Origin: Heloderma charlesbogerti
Taxonomy: Eukaryota > Chordata > Lepidosauria > Squamata > Helodermatidae
DNA length: 64,000 nucleotides
NCBI GenBank assembly: GCA_026122225.1
Contig: JANEZZ010002763.1
Span: 800,157 to 864,156 of the forward strand
Direction of reading: 5' to 3'
The notes under the pieces: model-generated
Seen by the model: the letters and a program-made list of their open reading frames with translations, nothing else
What the model was told of the DNA's origin: nothing
Databases searched by the model: none
Translations under genes and position numbers: made by a program
Shown: positions 1 to 9,939 of the stretch, piece after piece
Layout: every line of letters begins with the position of its first letter
Numbering within the stretch: the stretch's first letter is position 1

Positions 1-199
1 CTGTTTTACACTCTAAGCCTCAGGGCAGGGTCTGACGTCTTTTTTATTGATTCCAGTCCCTCCAGGAGTCTTTTTGGCTGAAGACCAGATAAAAATGCTT
101 TGAATAAAAATACTAAATAAATAAATGTAGATTAAATGAGAAGATTTTACTTCATCAGAAGGTGAAGTAATTTCTTTTTAATGGAAGATGTCTAAACTT

Positions 200-530
200 G
201 TGGCATCTGGAGGACATTTGGCGAGAACTTCAGAGAAGGCCTTTTTGGTGTAGCACCCAAGCTCTGGAACTCCCAGTGGAGGCTGGTGGCACCGATGTCA
301 GTGGGGCGGTGAACCCACTCCAGGTTTCAGTTAGAACTCTAAAGGAGATATCCAAGGTGCTTCTGCATCTTGGATATCTCCTTTAGAGTTCTGACCCATC
401 CCAACTGAAACCTGGACTGGATTTACCACCCCACTGACATCGGAGCCACCACTGGGAACTCCTTGCTGCAAGGTCCATCTAGCCTGCCTTTCTGCCTGCA
501 GGAAAGACATTTTTACTTGTACAGGCCTTA
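200..530 (+). repeat. LINE (L2-like) coding tail fragment
   Basis: Sequence around 230-273 and 455-500 reads as the conserved end of a reverse-transcriptase ORF (phrase resembling AFLV-AP-LWNSL), typical of L2/CR1-group LINEs. The fragment is cut by the MITE at 274-454. Removing that MITE and one target copy rejoins the frame around 'ctctggaactccttgctg'. Boundaries are approximate. Confidence 0.5.
274..454. mobile_element. Palindromic hAT-type MITE, family A copy 1, with perfect 8-bp TSD
   Basis: Two arms of about 85 bp are near reverse complements (CAGTGGAGGCTGGTGGC at the left, GGAGCCACCACTG at the right). The centre is TTGGATATCTCC-type sequence. The 8-bp GGAACTCC occurs directly outside both ends (266-273 and 455-462), which is the hAT signature. 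It has no coding capacity. Confidence 0.85.
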
Positions 531-581
531 TGCCTCATAAGCTGATGTGTTATGGCCATTGCTAATGAGCTGCAATTGGTT

Positions 582-960
582 TAGGGTGCAATCTTATCCG
601 GATGCCCGTCAGCTTCCAAACTCAGAGGCTGACAGGCATCCTATGCAGGGCGGGAGGGACGTGGAAGGAGTCGTCACCTCCACACCCCTCTCGCCCTGCA
701 TTTTGCGAGATGGGTGATTTCACCTGTCTAGCTGGGGCTCTGCAGAACTGGAGGGCAAGAGGCTGGGGTGGCGGAGGATTCTTCGTAAGCTGCCTGCCCT
801 GATGTCCTCCCCTCCCTGCCCACAGAACCACCCCCTTTCCCCCCTCTCTGAGCTCATGTTTCTAAGCTTGTAGAGGCAGCTGGCACAGTTCTTTCCAGAG
901 GCCAGGGGGAGGGGGTGGGGAGCTTGGGCTCCTGGGTCCAAGTGCTGTCTCTGGCCTCAG
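582..960. repeat. Possible DNA element with TAGGGTGCAATC end
   Basis: The segment begins TAGGGTGCAATCTTATCC, the same terminal motif as the family B and G elements elsewhere in the window. It contains an internal stem (GCCCGTCAGC near 604 against GCTGACAGGC near 628). The right end was not recognised, so the extent is a guess. Confidence 0.3.
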
Positions 961-1029
961 ATCCAGGAATCCCAAGTATGCCACGGCCCCCCAGGTTTTG
1001 TCCAGGGGCCACAGGATTGCTCTCCCCAT

Positions 1030-1190
1030 TTTTTTTTTGTTTTTATCAGTTCTATTGATTTTGTGTATCTGCTTTACCTGCCCTTTTAATGCTTTTTGTT
1101 GTTATTTTGGATTTTATTTTGAGTTTTAGTGGTGCTAGCCACTTTGAGCACCATCTGGGATAAGTAGAAATAAATTGTTCTGACACATAT
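1030..1190 (+). repeat. LINE 3' tail-like segment
   Basis: A T-rich stretch leads into GCTAGCCACTTTGAGCACC and ends near AGAAATAAATTG. This resembles the 3' UTR of L2-type LINEs of reptiles, where a 'gccacctTGAG' phrase precedes an A-rich tail. Confidence 0.4.
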
Positions 1191-1199
1191 CTATCACAC

Positions 1200-1405
1200 G
1201 GCACATATATTTTCTCAGTAACCTTTACAACAATCTTGCAAGATAGGCCAGTATTATTATTCCAGTCTTACAGATAAAGATCTGAAGCTGTGAGAATATA
1301 GGCTTGCCCAAAGCTACCCAGAGAATTTGGGGTGGATGTGAGATTGGAATGGGAGACTTTCTGGATCTTGGTTCACAGTCTTAGCCACTACGCCACGCAG
1401 CTGTT
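1200..1405 (-). repeat. MIR-like tRNA-derived SINE
   Basis: Read on the minus strand, it has a gene-like head (TAGTGGCTAAGACTG, from 'cagtcttagccacta'). A core follows with 'cccaaagctaccca' and 'ttacagataaaga' phrases as in MIR/CORE SINEs. It is degraded. Confidence 0.5.
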
Positions 1406-1875
1406 GTGTTTTCAAATTCTTTTTTAAAAGTTTGGGAATACATCAGTCCAGTTAACAAAGTGGTGTTTTGATCCTTCTCACTTCTCTTTTGCATTACACA
1501 GTTTATTCAACACTTGTCACAGATCTTTCTGCAGCCACCTCCAGAGCCAGTAAAATTTCATTAGCATCTCACTGGAAGCCTTGGAATCAAACACTTTGAA
1601 GAAAAAAAAAAGCAGCCAGCCTCCAGCAACTTCAAATAAAAGTTTAGGCAGCTGAACAAACAGCATTAGAGTTAATTAGAGTTAACTGAACAACGCTAAG
1701 GTGCACTGTGTGGATACTCTTTCCAGAAAGGATATACATTAGTCTTGTTTGCAAACTGAAGTGGTGATGGCATTTTGGTGATTTTGCAAAAGGCCCCACT
1801 TGGTGATGGCAAGGCTGACTCCAGCTTTGAGTGGGCCCTCAGAAAAGGGCCCCCTTGGTAGGCCTCCTCGTATGC

Positions 1876-2507
1876 CAGGGTGGCCACTTATAAATCACTC
1901 CCCACAAAAGAGGATATAAATTACCAAAAAGAAGGACATCAGACTTGCATAAAATTTGCATATGCTAATTTATATCTGAAGATACAAATTTAGAAATTAT
2001 TATAATTTAAATAGAAATACAGTACATCTCACCATAGTGTGGAAGACTGTGACCAGGTGAGCTGTGTGCCATCTGTTCAGTCTGCTCTCCAGGTGTTAAC
2101 TGTTGATGGGCAACAGTTCTGAAGGGCGACAGAGTTGGGCTAACAGTTGATGGGCAACATAAAGCCAGTGTGCTGCAGTGGTTAGAAAGTTGGACTGGAA
2201 CTTGACAGACCTGGGTTCTAGTCCCCTCTTGGCCATGAAACTCACTGGGTGACTTTGGGCTGGTCACTGGCTATTAGCCTAACCTACCCCACAGGGCTGT
2301 TGTCAAGACAGAGGATCATGCACATCACATAGGACTCCTTGGAGGAAAGGCAGGATATACATGTAATAAATAAATAATACATAATTATTATGTTCTTTAT
2401 CTTTAAACTGGAATTGGACAGGACAGCCCTTTGAATTCAGGATGGTCCTCTGGCCACCCTTAAAATAGAGGACTGTCCTCTTTAAAAGAGGACACCTGGC
2501 CACACTG
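1876..2507 (+). mobile_element. Interspersed DNA repeat X, copy 1 (carries a nested SINE)
   Basis: Starts CAGGGTGGCCA and ends TGGCCACACTG, a roughly 11-bp inverted end. It shares with 3203-3804, 14400-14693, 48085-48365 and 53577-54075 the phrases TGCATATGCTAATTT, CATAGTGTGGAAGACTG and GATGGGCAACAGTTCTG. The tRNA SINE at about 2150-2385 interrupts it. This looks like a non-autonomous DNA transposon; the superfamily is uncertain. Confidence 0.55.
2150..2385 (+). repeat. tRNA-derived SINE
   Basis: The head GCCAGTGTGCTGCAGTGGTT carries an A-box-like region, and GGGTTCTAGTCCC a B-box. The conserved SINE body follows (ACTCACTGGGTGACTTTGGG, CCTAACCTACCCCACAGGG). The tail GGAGGAAAGGCAGGATATAC runs into AATAAATAAATAA. 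Other copies lie at 12115, 19818, 22984, 40385 and 51640. Confidence 0.8.
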
Positions 2508-2777
2508 GTGCTACCCTGGTGGGCTTATTTGGAAGTGGCAGCACTGGGCAACACTGACAAGCAATGCACTGGGCACAATTTAAATTCCACACAATGCCCT
2601 GGAGTGATGGCACATCAGGGGCATTGTGAGAAATCAAAATGGCAGCTCACTGCCTGGTGCTGATCAGAGTACAGAACACTGAAAATATTTTTTGAAGGCG
2701 CCGCCAGGGCAGCCATCCATGGTGAGTCTTGCCACGGCTCTATGGCCCCAGCAACTGCCCAAGAAGCATGTGTTGAT

Positions 2778-2957
2778 CAGCAGAGGCTGGTGGCTCTGAT
2801 GTCAAAGGGGCAGTGAATCCACTCTGGGTTTCAGGCAGAACTCTAAAGGTGCTTTCCAAAGTGAGGAGCATCTTGGAGAGAGCTCCTTTAGAGTTCTGCC
2901 TGAAATCTGGAGCGGATTTACTGCCCCTCTTGACATCGGAACCGCCACCCTCCACTG
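2778..2957. mobile_element. Palindromic hAT-type MITE, family A copy 2
   Basis: Same arms as the copy at 274-454. The left arm ends AGGTGCTTTCCAAAG; the right arm starts AGCTCCTTTAGAGTTC. The flanking octamers GTGTTGAT and GTGTTTGC match at 5 of 8 bases, a decayed target duplication. Confidence 0.75.
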
Positions 2958-3350
2958 GTGTTTGCTGTGGGCTTGACTGGTGGTCCTGGTGACTATGGTG
3001 TTTGTACTCCCTGGGGCTGTTGAGTTCCATTTTAGAATTTCTTATTTTGCCCACAAGCCACCAGGAAGACGGCAGAAAGCTTTGCCCTCACTCTGAACTG
3101 ACTTAGGCTAATCTCATAGCCCAGTTGCATTGACTGGTGCACACAAATATAGAAAAAAATAATGCCAACAGGATCAGGGACCATGATTACTGCCATTGCT
3201 GGAAAGGGTGGCCATGTATGAACCCCCCCACAGGAAATGCATCATCAAAGAAGAGGGCATTGATTTGCATAAAATTTGCATATGCTAATTTTTAGGTATC
3301 GATGCAAATTTCAAAATTATTAATTGTATTAATATAATTGTATTAAATAG

Positions 3351-3402
3351 GACTGTATTCCTATTTAACTTATTAATATTAGTTAAATAGGAATACAGTC
3401 CG
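3351..3402. other. Stem-loop, 20-bp arms
   Basis: GGACTGTATTCCTATTTAAC is followed after a short AT-rich loop by its reverse complement GTTAAATAGGAATACAGTCC. It sits where the X copy is interrupted by a LINE tail, so it may be an inverted target duplication rather than a functional hairpin. Confidence 0.7.
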
Positions 3403-3622
3403 TTAGTTTCCTAGTCTTTTAGCGTTGGTGTTTTAAATCTATATTTTACATCTCTGCATTGCTGCTAGGTTTTATTCTGATTACATTGTTATATTGTGTT
3501 TTTAATGCTTTTATATTTTATATTGTTTGATCTCATGCTTTTTGGTTTTAATTTTTGTGAACTGCCCAGACAGTTTCGGCTATTGGGCGATATAGAAATG
3601 AAATGAATAAATAAATAAAATT
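3403..3622 (+). repeat. L2-type LINE 3' UTR
   Basis: Contains GTGAACTGCCCAGACAGTTT, CGGCTATTGGGCGATATAGA and a tail of AATGAATAAATAAATAAA. This phrase is repeated in inverse orientation at 35385 and 56850 and in direct orientation at 46290. Confidence 0.7.
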
Positions 3623-3916
3623 TCACCATGGTGTGGAAGACTGCAACTAAGCGACCTGTGTGCCTGCCTGTTCAGTCTGCTGTTCACATACTAACTGCAG
3701 ATGGGCAACAGTTCTGATGGATCTTTACCTTTAAAGTGGAACTGGACAGGACAGCCCTTCAAACAGAGAACATTCCTCTTTAAAACAGGACACATAGCTA
3801 CCCTAAATGACAAACAGGGATGATAGCAGTGAAAAAGGTGAAGACGCGTGTATGTCATAAAACACATCTCCCTTTGCCCACTGGAGCCCCTGCTTTGGGT
3901 CTGAGAAAGTTCACTG

Positions 3917-4050
3917 AGGCGCAAGCCTATGCATGTTTAGAGAGAGAAAAGGCCTACAACTCCCAGCATGCCCCAGCTAGCCTTGCTGGCTGGGGAATGC
4001 AGGGAGTTGTAGGCCTTTTAATCTGTCTAAACATGCATAGGATTGGGCCC
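3917..4050. mobile_element. Palindromic MITE, family B copy 1
   Basis: Arms GCAAGCCTATGCATGTTTAG and CTAAACATGCATAGGATTGG enclose a second stem (ACTCCCAGCATGCCCCAG against CTGGGGAATGCAGGGAGT). The right end is followed by TTA. The whole element can fold into one long hairpin. Confidence 0.75.
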
Positions 4051-4074
4051 TTAGTTAGGCTGCAATCCTTTACT

Positions 4075-4420
4075 TCAGGGGTGTCTAAATTCTTTCAGCC
4101 TGAGTTCCAAATTTAATCTTGGAGCAGCTTTTGCCAGCTGCATTCCAGCGGCGGACAGGGTTGAAGGCAGAAGCGGACAGGGCAAAAATGCAAAACAGCA
4201 ACAACAACGAAGACCAGCATGTTTTAGTTTAAATCTCTTATTGACAGTAACTCAGCCTTCAGAGATGCATTTCAACCTTTTTGAAAGGGGGGAAAAACTG
4301 TGCAAAAGCTGGAAAACTGCCAAGTGGTCAGCACTCGCAGGAAAGAAGGTGGGGCAAATAGTAGGAGCGTGTCCCTCTGGGGAACCCCAGAGGGCCGATT
4401 TGAGGTTCAACACCCCTGCT
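4075..4420. repeat. Family C interspersed repeat, likely non-autonomous DNA element
   Basis: Contains AAATTCTTTCAGCCTGAGTT, AGATGCATTTCAACCTTTTT and GAGGGCCGATTTGAGGTTC. These match a repeat at 10677-10975 and, more weakly, one at 16345-16610. No coding capacity was seen. Confidence 0.45.
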
Positions 4421-5282
4421 GTATACACTTACCTGGGGCTATGTCCCACTGAACTGAGTAGATATGTATTGGATTGTGCTGTTTAGCACTTTGGGCTGAT
4501 ATAAATGAAATAATTTGTAATATTTTTTTCAGAGAGCAATCTAAAAGGAACAAAAGAGGCATAGATTGTATGTTCATTTGTTTGGTCTCAAAATCTAGTC
4601 TTCCTGTCACAGAGGCTGGAATGTAAGTGTGTGCGTGCATGTGAAGTCAAGAGTCCCCTCTTAAATGTACCTTCTAAGGTCAAACATCTCAAACAGGAGG
4701 AGAGTCCGGTTTCTGGGACTTCCTGCCCCTACTGGTTCTCAACTGGTGGTCCAAAGTGACTTTTTCAGTGGTCCACATGAATTTATAACTGTATAAAATT
4801 AAATATAGATACCAATGTCAGATAAAGTTTGTGGGTGTCATCACAATATTCACTTCAAATAAAATATACACTTCGAATAAAATATACACTTCGAATAAAA
4901 ATGTTTTAGAGTCGGTGTGTTTATACAGCTGAACCTTCTTTACCAGAGGAAAACAGCACAATAAAACCTCTTATTCACATTTGTACCCTTTCGTAGAACA
5001 GAAGCGCCACTTAACGGCTGGGCCACAACTAAAAACTTGTTTTTGGTGGGAAGGTGGGAGTGACCTGTCTAGATATGTGTGGTTTGCGAGCATAGATCCC
5101 GATATCGTGGTTATCATGTTGTTCATTCAGTGCTAAATGTGCTGTTTTAGTTTCTTTATAATTTCTGCTGTAAAATGTAAATTTGCACACAATTTTCACC
5201 TTTATGTTCATTAGTTTATTATATACTTTTCTATTTAGCTTCTGGTTTTTTTGTATGGGGATTTTACATCTGTTGAACGTGT

Positions 5283-5545
5283 CAGGTTGGTGTGATTTTG
5301 CGACCCAAGATGGGTACAAGCAGTCGACCATAGAGAAATTTTGGGCCGACATGACTGGGAGTTACCCAAATCTGTCAGCACGCATGGTCAGATTTCTTTT
5401 GCCATTTGCAACAACTTATATGCGTGAGATGGGAGTTTCATGTTTGTTGAACATTAAGTCCAAACAGAGGAATTGGCTCACAGTGGAAAGCTATATTGGT
5501 TGTGCATTATCAAGTACACTCCAAACATTGAAAAGCTTGTCATAG
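5283..5545 (+). pseudogene. hAT transposase C-terminal (dimerisation domain) remnant
   Basis: An open frame ending at 5545 carries a segment recognisable as the hATC dimerisation region of ZBED/SCAND3-type transposases. A tryptophan-containing helix (KFWADM) is followed by YPNLSARMVRFLLPFATTY, a serine/alanine-type strand, then K-KQRNWL and a final helix. Functional enzymes are about 550-650 residues. Here only about 85 remain and the catalytic DDE residues upstream are absent, so it is dead. It resembles genes domesticated from hAT elements, but the setting inside hAT ends argues for a transposon relic. Confidence 0.65.
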
Positions 5546-6118
5546 CATCACAGAATAGTGGGGTTGGAAGGGGCCTATAAGACCATCGAGCCCAACCCCT
5601 TGCTCAATGCAGGAATCCAAGTCAAAGCATCCCTGACAGGTGGTCCAGCCTCATCTTGAATGCCTCCCTAGGTAGTTGGTTCCATGGTTGTATTGCTCTA
5701 ACAGTCAGGACGTTTTTCCTGATGTTCAGCTGGAATCTGGCTTCCGGTCACTTGAGCCCATTCTTGCGTGTCCTGCACTCTGGGATGATGGAGAAGAGAT
5801 CCTGGCCTTCCTCTCCGTGACAACCTTCAAGTCCTTGTAGAGCGCTATCCTATCTCCCCTCAGTCTTCTCTTCTCAAGGCTGAACATGCCCAGTTCTTTC
5901 AGTCTCTCCTCAAAGGGCTTTGTTTCCAGTCCCCTGATCATCTTTGCTGCCCTTCTCTGAACCCTCTCCAGTTTGTCTGCCTCCTTCTTAAAGTGTGGTG
6001 CCCAGAACTGGACACCGTACTCCAGATGAGGCCTAACCAGTGCTGAGTAGAGGGGAACTAGTACTTTCCGGGATTTGGAAGCGATACGTCTATCAATGCA
6101 GCCCAAAATAGTGAGAAG
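5540..6118 (-). mobile_element. CR1 LINE 3' fragment (reverse-transcriptase C-terminus)
   Basis: The minus strand encodes the well-known CR1 tail. It includes [33 protein letters not shown] and [19 protein letters not shown], then a degraded C-terminus. The 3' terminus is CCTATAAG...GAGCCCAACCCC in + orientation, next to 'catagcatcacagaat'. It is 5' truncated as usual. The frame is open for about 150 codons but lacks the endonuclease and catalytic RT motifs. Confidence 0.9.
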
Positions 6119-6881
6119 AGAATCCAAACATCTAATAAATAAATACATTTCAAACCAAAATGTGTCTGCTCTTTTTAACCATGTCTCAACCAAAAAGAAT
6201 AAACAAAATAGGAGGTGGTTGCCAAAATTTTTTTGATTGGCCCGGTGGTCTGTGGACTGAAATGAGCTGAGAACCGCTGTCCTAGAGACTCAGCATGGCA
6301 TGAACTCACTTGCACATTTTTCAAGCACGAATGTGTTGAATGGCTGGGATTAATTTTAATTGGCATTTTATATTCATTTTATTGGGTGGATATTTCAAAT
6401 GTAGTCTTCTTTCCTCCATCATGTGAAACTGGGGTGAGTGAGAAACCAACCCTGCCTGTCATAGATGCCAACTAGCATTCTCCACATTCTCATTTTTTAA
6501 ACATTATTTTCAAGAATGTTTTATTATCCTTACCCATGGTGGACCTATACAGATGGAGCTGGCTTCGTTTCTTTAATGGATCTCACTGAGAGGATGGGAC
6601 AAAATAAACAGGCTGCCATCTAGGGTACAGTTGAGAGGGACAAACACTGCCCCTCCTGCCCTCGCATGTGACAGATTTGCCCCCTTTGGCATGTTAACAG
6701 GGGTAAATGGCAAATCTTTTGTATGGGGGAAAAGGAAAGGAGGGAACCTGTGGAAGCTTAAACATGAGCCCTGACCCCATTGTCTGGGTGAAAGGTAGGT
6801 CTCTTACCCCTTACTGTGTCCCATATGGCAACCTGTTGACTCTGTCCCATAGAACTCAATGGGAGCCACTGAGAACTGAGC

Positions 6882-7417
6882 TGTCAGAAGTGCCCTAGTG
6901 GCCTCTTTCAGTACACTCCAATAGCCAACTCAAGACACAGACGAAAGGATTCTTTTTAAGGCTTTAATCCTTTTACAACTTAATGACTCTTTCAGATGCT
7001 ATCACCAGCGACTAAGCAATGAACAGCAGAGTAGCCTATGCTCCGGGTAGGCAGTTGGTCCTCGTTTGAAGGAGAATCACTTGAAGACCCTGAACTTATG
7101 GGCTAGGGAGAGATCCTCCCTCTTTCCCTTGGGTCCATGGGACACGGCCGTTGCTTGCACGCCAAATGGGCGCTATGCCTCCTTTCCGCGCCTCCATTGC
7201 TCGACGCTCCCTGCGTCTGCGTCAAGCATCTAGCAAGCCCCCCTCCCGCACTCTCTCACTGCCAGGATCACTATCTATCTCAGGAATGCTGGCAGGAGGA
7301 ATCTCTGCCAGCTGCTGTGCCTGTGAGGGATGAGCTGGCTCCTCTCCCACGGATTGCTGATCCTCCTCAGAATCAGAACTGCTCTGGGGTTCTATCGGCT
7401 CAGTTTCCACCCTGACA
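6882..7417 (-). mobile_element. Solo LTR (gypsy-type) with perfect 5-bp TSD
   Basis: A 536-bp unit ends TGTCAG at the left and CTGACA at the right, flanked by TGAGC on both sides (6877-6881 and 7418-7422). It is related to the LTR at 25320-25856 in opposite orientation. The first roughly 190 nt on the minus strand keep an open, acidic, Ser/Glu-rich frame (SSSDSEEDQQS). No internal retrotransposon sequence remains, so this is a product of LTR-LTR recombination. Confidence 0.85.
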
Positions 7418-7621
7418 TGAGCCAACTGTTCTCAGGGAGCTCAGGGTGGTCCTCATAGGACTTAGAGGTCAGGAGCCATCTGGGTGCACATGGGATCGCT
7501 ACTAATCTGGTTCCCCCCAACTGTCACCTAGCTGGTAGCCATTTTATCAGGCTGCAGAGCAGAGGGGGAGAAGAGAAGCAGGGCTATTCCATCACCTCTG
7601 CTGAGATACTGGAACAGAGGC

Positions 7622-7806
7622 ACATAGGAAGCTTCCATAGAATGAGTAAGACCATTGGTCCATCTAGCCCAGTATTGTCTACACTGATGGCTCTCTAGGG
7701 TTTCCGGCAGGACTTTTTCCAGGCCTACCTGGAGATGGCAGGGACTGAACTTGGGACCTTCTGTGATGAAAGCAGGTGCTCTACCACCGAGCTATGGCCT
7801 CCCCTG
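7622..7806 (-). repeat. tRNA-Ala-like SINE
   Basis: Reverse complement starts like a tRNA: GGCCATAGCTCGGTGGTAGA with A box, then a B box (CCCAAGTTCAGTCCC). A body follows with 'cctggaaaaagtcctgccgg' and 'actgggctagatggaccaat', ending GGAAGCTTCCTATG. Other copies: 31903, 44551, 47625 and 47755. Confidence 0.8.
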
Positions 7807-8077
7807 TCTGCCTTTGGCTCTCCTCAACTGTTACCTTGCGTGCAGCTGTTCCATCAGACTACCCGATCTGTTTCCGTCCCAGCTGGCTGGGATCAGAGTG
7901 GTAACTTTAAGAACTTCTGCCCGAGTTTGCTTTTTTCCTCCTCCCTCCCCAGCTGCTTTTCTCATGTGTCGTGTCTCTGAGTTTGTAAGCCTAAGGGAAG
8001 GGACTGTTGTACAACCGAACTTTGTAAGCCACTCTGGGAGCCTGTTTGACTAACAAGCAGCATTAAAAAAAATGCTT

Positions 8078-8200
8078 TAGGGTGCAATCCTATGCAAGTT
8101 TAGACAGAAAAATGGCTACAACTCCCAGCATGCCCCAGCTGGGGCATGCTGGGAGTTGTAGGCTTTTTTCTGTCTAAACTTGCATAGGATTGCACCCTTA
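8078..8200. mobile_element. Palindromic MITE, family B copy 2 (nearly perfect hairpin)
   Basis: TAGGGTGCAATCCTATGCAA at the left is the inverse of TTGCATAGGATTGCACCCTT at the right. The middle folds as CAACTCCCAGCATGCCCCAG against CTGGGGCATGCTGGGAGTTG. This is the best-preserved family B copy in the window. An (AAAC)n run at 8201-8222 follows. Confidence 0.85.
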
Positions 8201-8469
8201 AACAAACAAACAAACAAACAAACTGGTATCAATGCATCTCTTCATTTCTGGATTCTGGATTTTGATTCATGCTAGATCACCATGGTACTTAGGAATTGGC
8301 TTATTTATAATACCATCATGGATCCAGAGACAAGACAGTTCTAAAGCATGTCTTTGATTTGGTATTTTTTGAAAGGGATACTCTAGCAATGGACACAGGG
8401 ATTCAATGATAACTAAGGCTGCAAAGAAAATCTACAGAGTTTCCAAATCCATTTAGGAAGGACAGGATT

Positions 8470-8541
8470 TCCTCCCTCCCTCCCTCCCTCCCTCCCTCTC
8501 TCTCACACACACACACCCACACACACACACACACACACACA
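8470..8541. repeat. Compound microsatellite (CCCT)n-(CA)n
   Basis: CCTC/CCCT units run into CTCTCTCT and then CACACA with a CCCACA interruption. Confidence 0.95.
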
Positions 8542-9557
8542 CGTATGGAGACAGAGCTGGGAGCTGGGTTTGGGTCTATTTTCCTCTGGATCCAAGATTG
8601 AAAAGCAATGAAGCATCCAAGCAAAGGATGGCTTGAAAAGTGACAATGTGCTGTCCCCATTATCCAATGGCAGAGCTGGGCTGGCACTCATTTCTGAGCA
8701 ATCTAAAGGGAAAGTGAAATGTGAGGTGTAACAGATTGAAAAAGGGGGCTTTGAAAGAGATGGCTGACCACACAAAAAGTAGCGCTTAAGGTACCATAAG
8801 AAAAGAATAAAAGGGTTGCAGACATGTGCAACATCCCTGCCTCTCAGCCCTGGAAGCAAGAGGGATTATTAGTTTAAGTTTTAGTTGATCCTCCCCCACC
8901 CTGCTGCCTTATTAAAAAAGATGCCTAAGGAGGTTTGCAACAATAAAATACAGCCACTCACTCGCGAAGCCATAGAATCAAAATAATCACAATCACAATG
9001 TTACTACCTCATTAAAATCCCATATTTAAATCCAATAAACAATTCTCCTTAGAAATGAGGATATTAAAACCTTACTAAAACACACACACATCACCGAGGA
9101 GAAAAGATCCTCAAATGCCTTTTCAAATAAACACAGCATGCATCGCTGCCGAAAAACTCCTCAAGTTTGAGCTTCGGTGGGCTGCGGCTGCAGGTCACCA
9201 ATCCCACAATACTGGGGGCAATCACTACAAAGGCACCGTCTCTGCCTTCCTTCCAAAAGCCCCAACTACAAACCAAAGCTAAAAAAGTCTCGCTTTCTGG
9301 TCGGCTCGTCTTGCCCATGTGAGGAGGATGCTCACTTTTCAGTGGACTACAGTTTTGTTTGACGTACGAGATCATTTTAAAACAACATTGAACAAAAGGT
9401 AGGGCAAAATGAAGAACGGGATTCACTGGTACTGGCAGATTCATCAGCAGTAGATTGACAAGGGGTTTCTGACTCCCAACAGTTTAATGATAGCAACAAC
9501 AAAAAGGCTCCTCCCTTTTTAAAGTAGACTGACCCTGAACTGTAGTAACTCATAGAT

Positions 9558-9675
9558 CAGGCTTCCTCAACCAGATAGCTCCCAGGTGTGTTGGACTACA
9601 ACTCCCGGCTAGTTGAGGCATGCTGGGAGTTGTAGTCCAACACATTCAGAGGCCATCAGGTTAGAGAAGCCTGTC
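9558..9675. mobile_element. Palindromic MITE, family P copy
   Basis: GTGTTGGACTACAACTCCC is followed by GGGAGTTGTAGTCCAACAC, an exact inverted pair. Outer arms CTTCCTCAACC and GGTTAGAGAAG are also inverse. The same sequence recurs at 12150, 15345, 26548, 43990, 45925, 47505 and 47812. Confidence 0.8.
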
Positions 9676-9939
9676 ATAGGTGGATCTGAATGTGCATATG
9701 CGGATCATCCCAGGATATGGCTCATGGGTGCAGTAGGCAATAGGCTCCACCTTCTGAGCCACCATTTTACATTTGGCTCCACCCCCCAGCCACTATTTTG
9801 AACCAGGCTTTGGGTTGTGGATCTAGGAGATCCCAGTAAAAAAGAAATAGATTCCATAAGCTTAAAGTCTGCCCACATCTGATAAGAACAACCTGCTCAT
9901 AACTGAGCGTGCATACATCTGGAAGAGGGTAGGATGTTT

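Larger units (their letters stand above)
3203..3804 (+). mobile_element. Repeat X, copy 2 (with L2 tail inside)
   Basis: Opens AGGGTGGCCATGTATGAA and closes near TAGCTACCCT. It contains the shared GCATATGCTAATTTT and CATGGTGTGGAAGACTG blocks. A LINE 3' end at about 3403-3622 splits the copy between ATACAGTCC and TTTCACCATGG. Confidence 0.5.
4730..6279 (+). mobile_element. Internally deleted hAT transposon with nested CR1
   Basis: The left end reads ACTGGTTCTCAACTGGTGGT. The right end is its rough inverse (GGTCTGTGGACTGAAATGAG, then GAGAACCGCTG), matching the CAGTGGTTCTCA-type termini of Charlie-like hAT elements. Between them lie AT-rich sequence with a short tandem block (CACTTCGAATAAAATATA near 4868 and 4887), the end of a transposase, and a CR1 at 5540-6118. 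A clean 8-bp TSD was not found. Confidence 0.6.
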
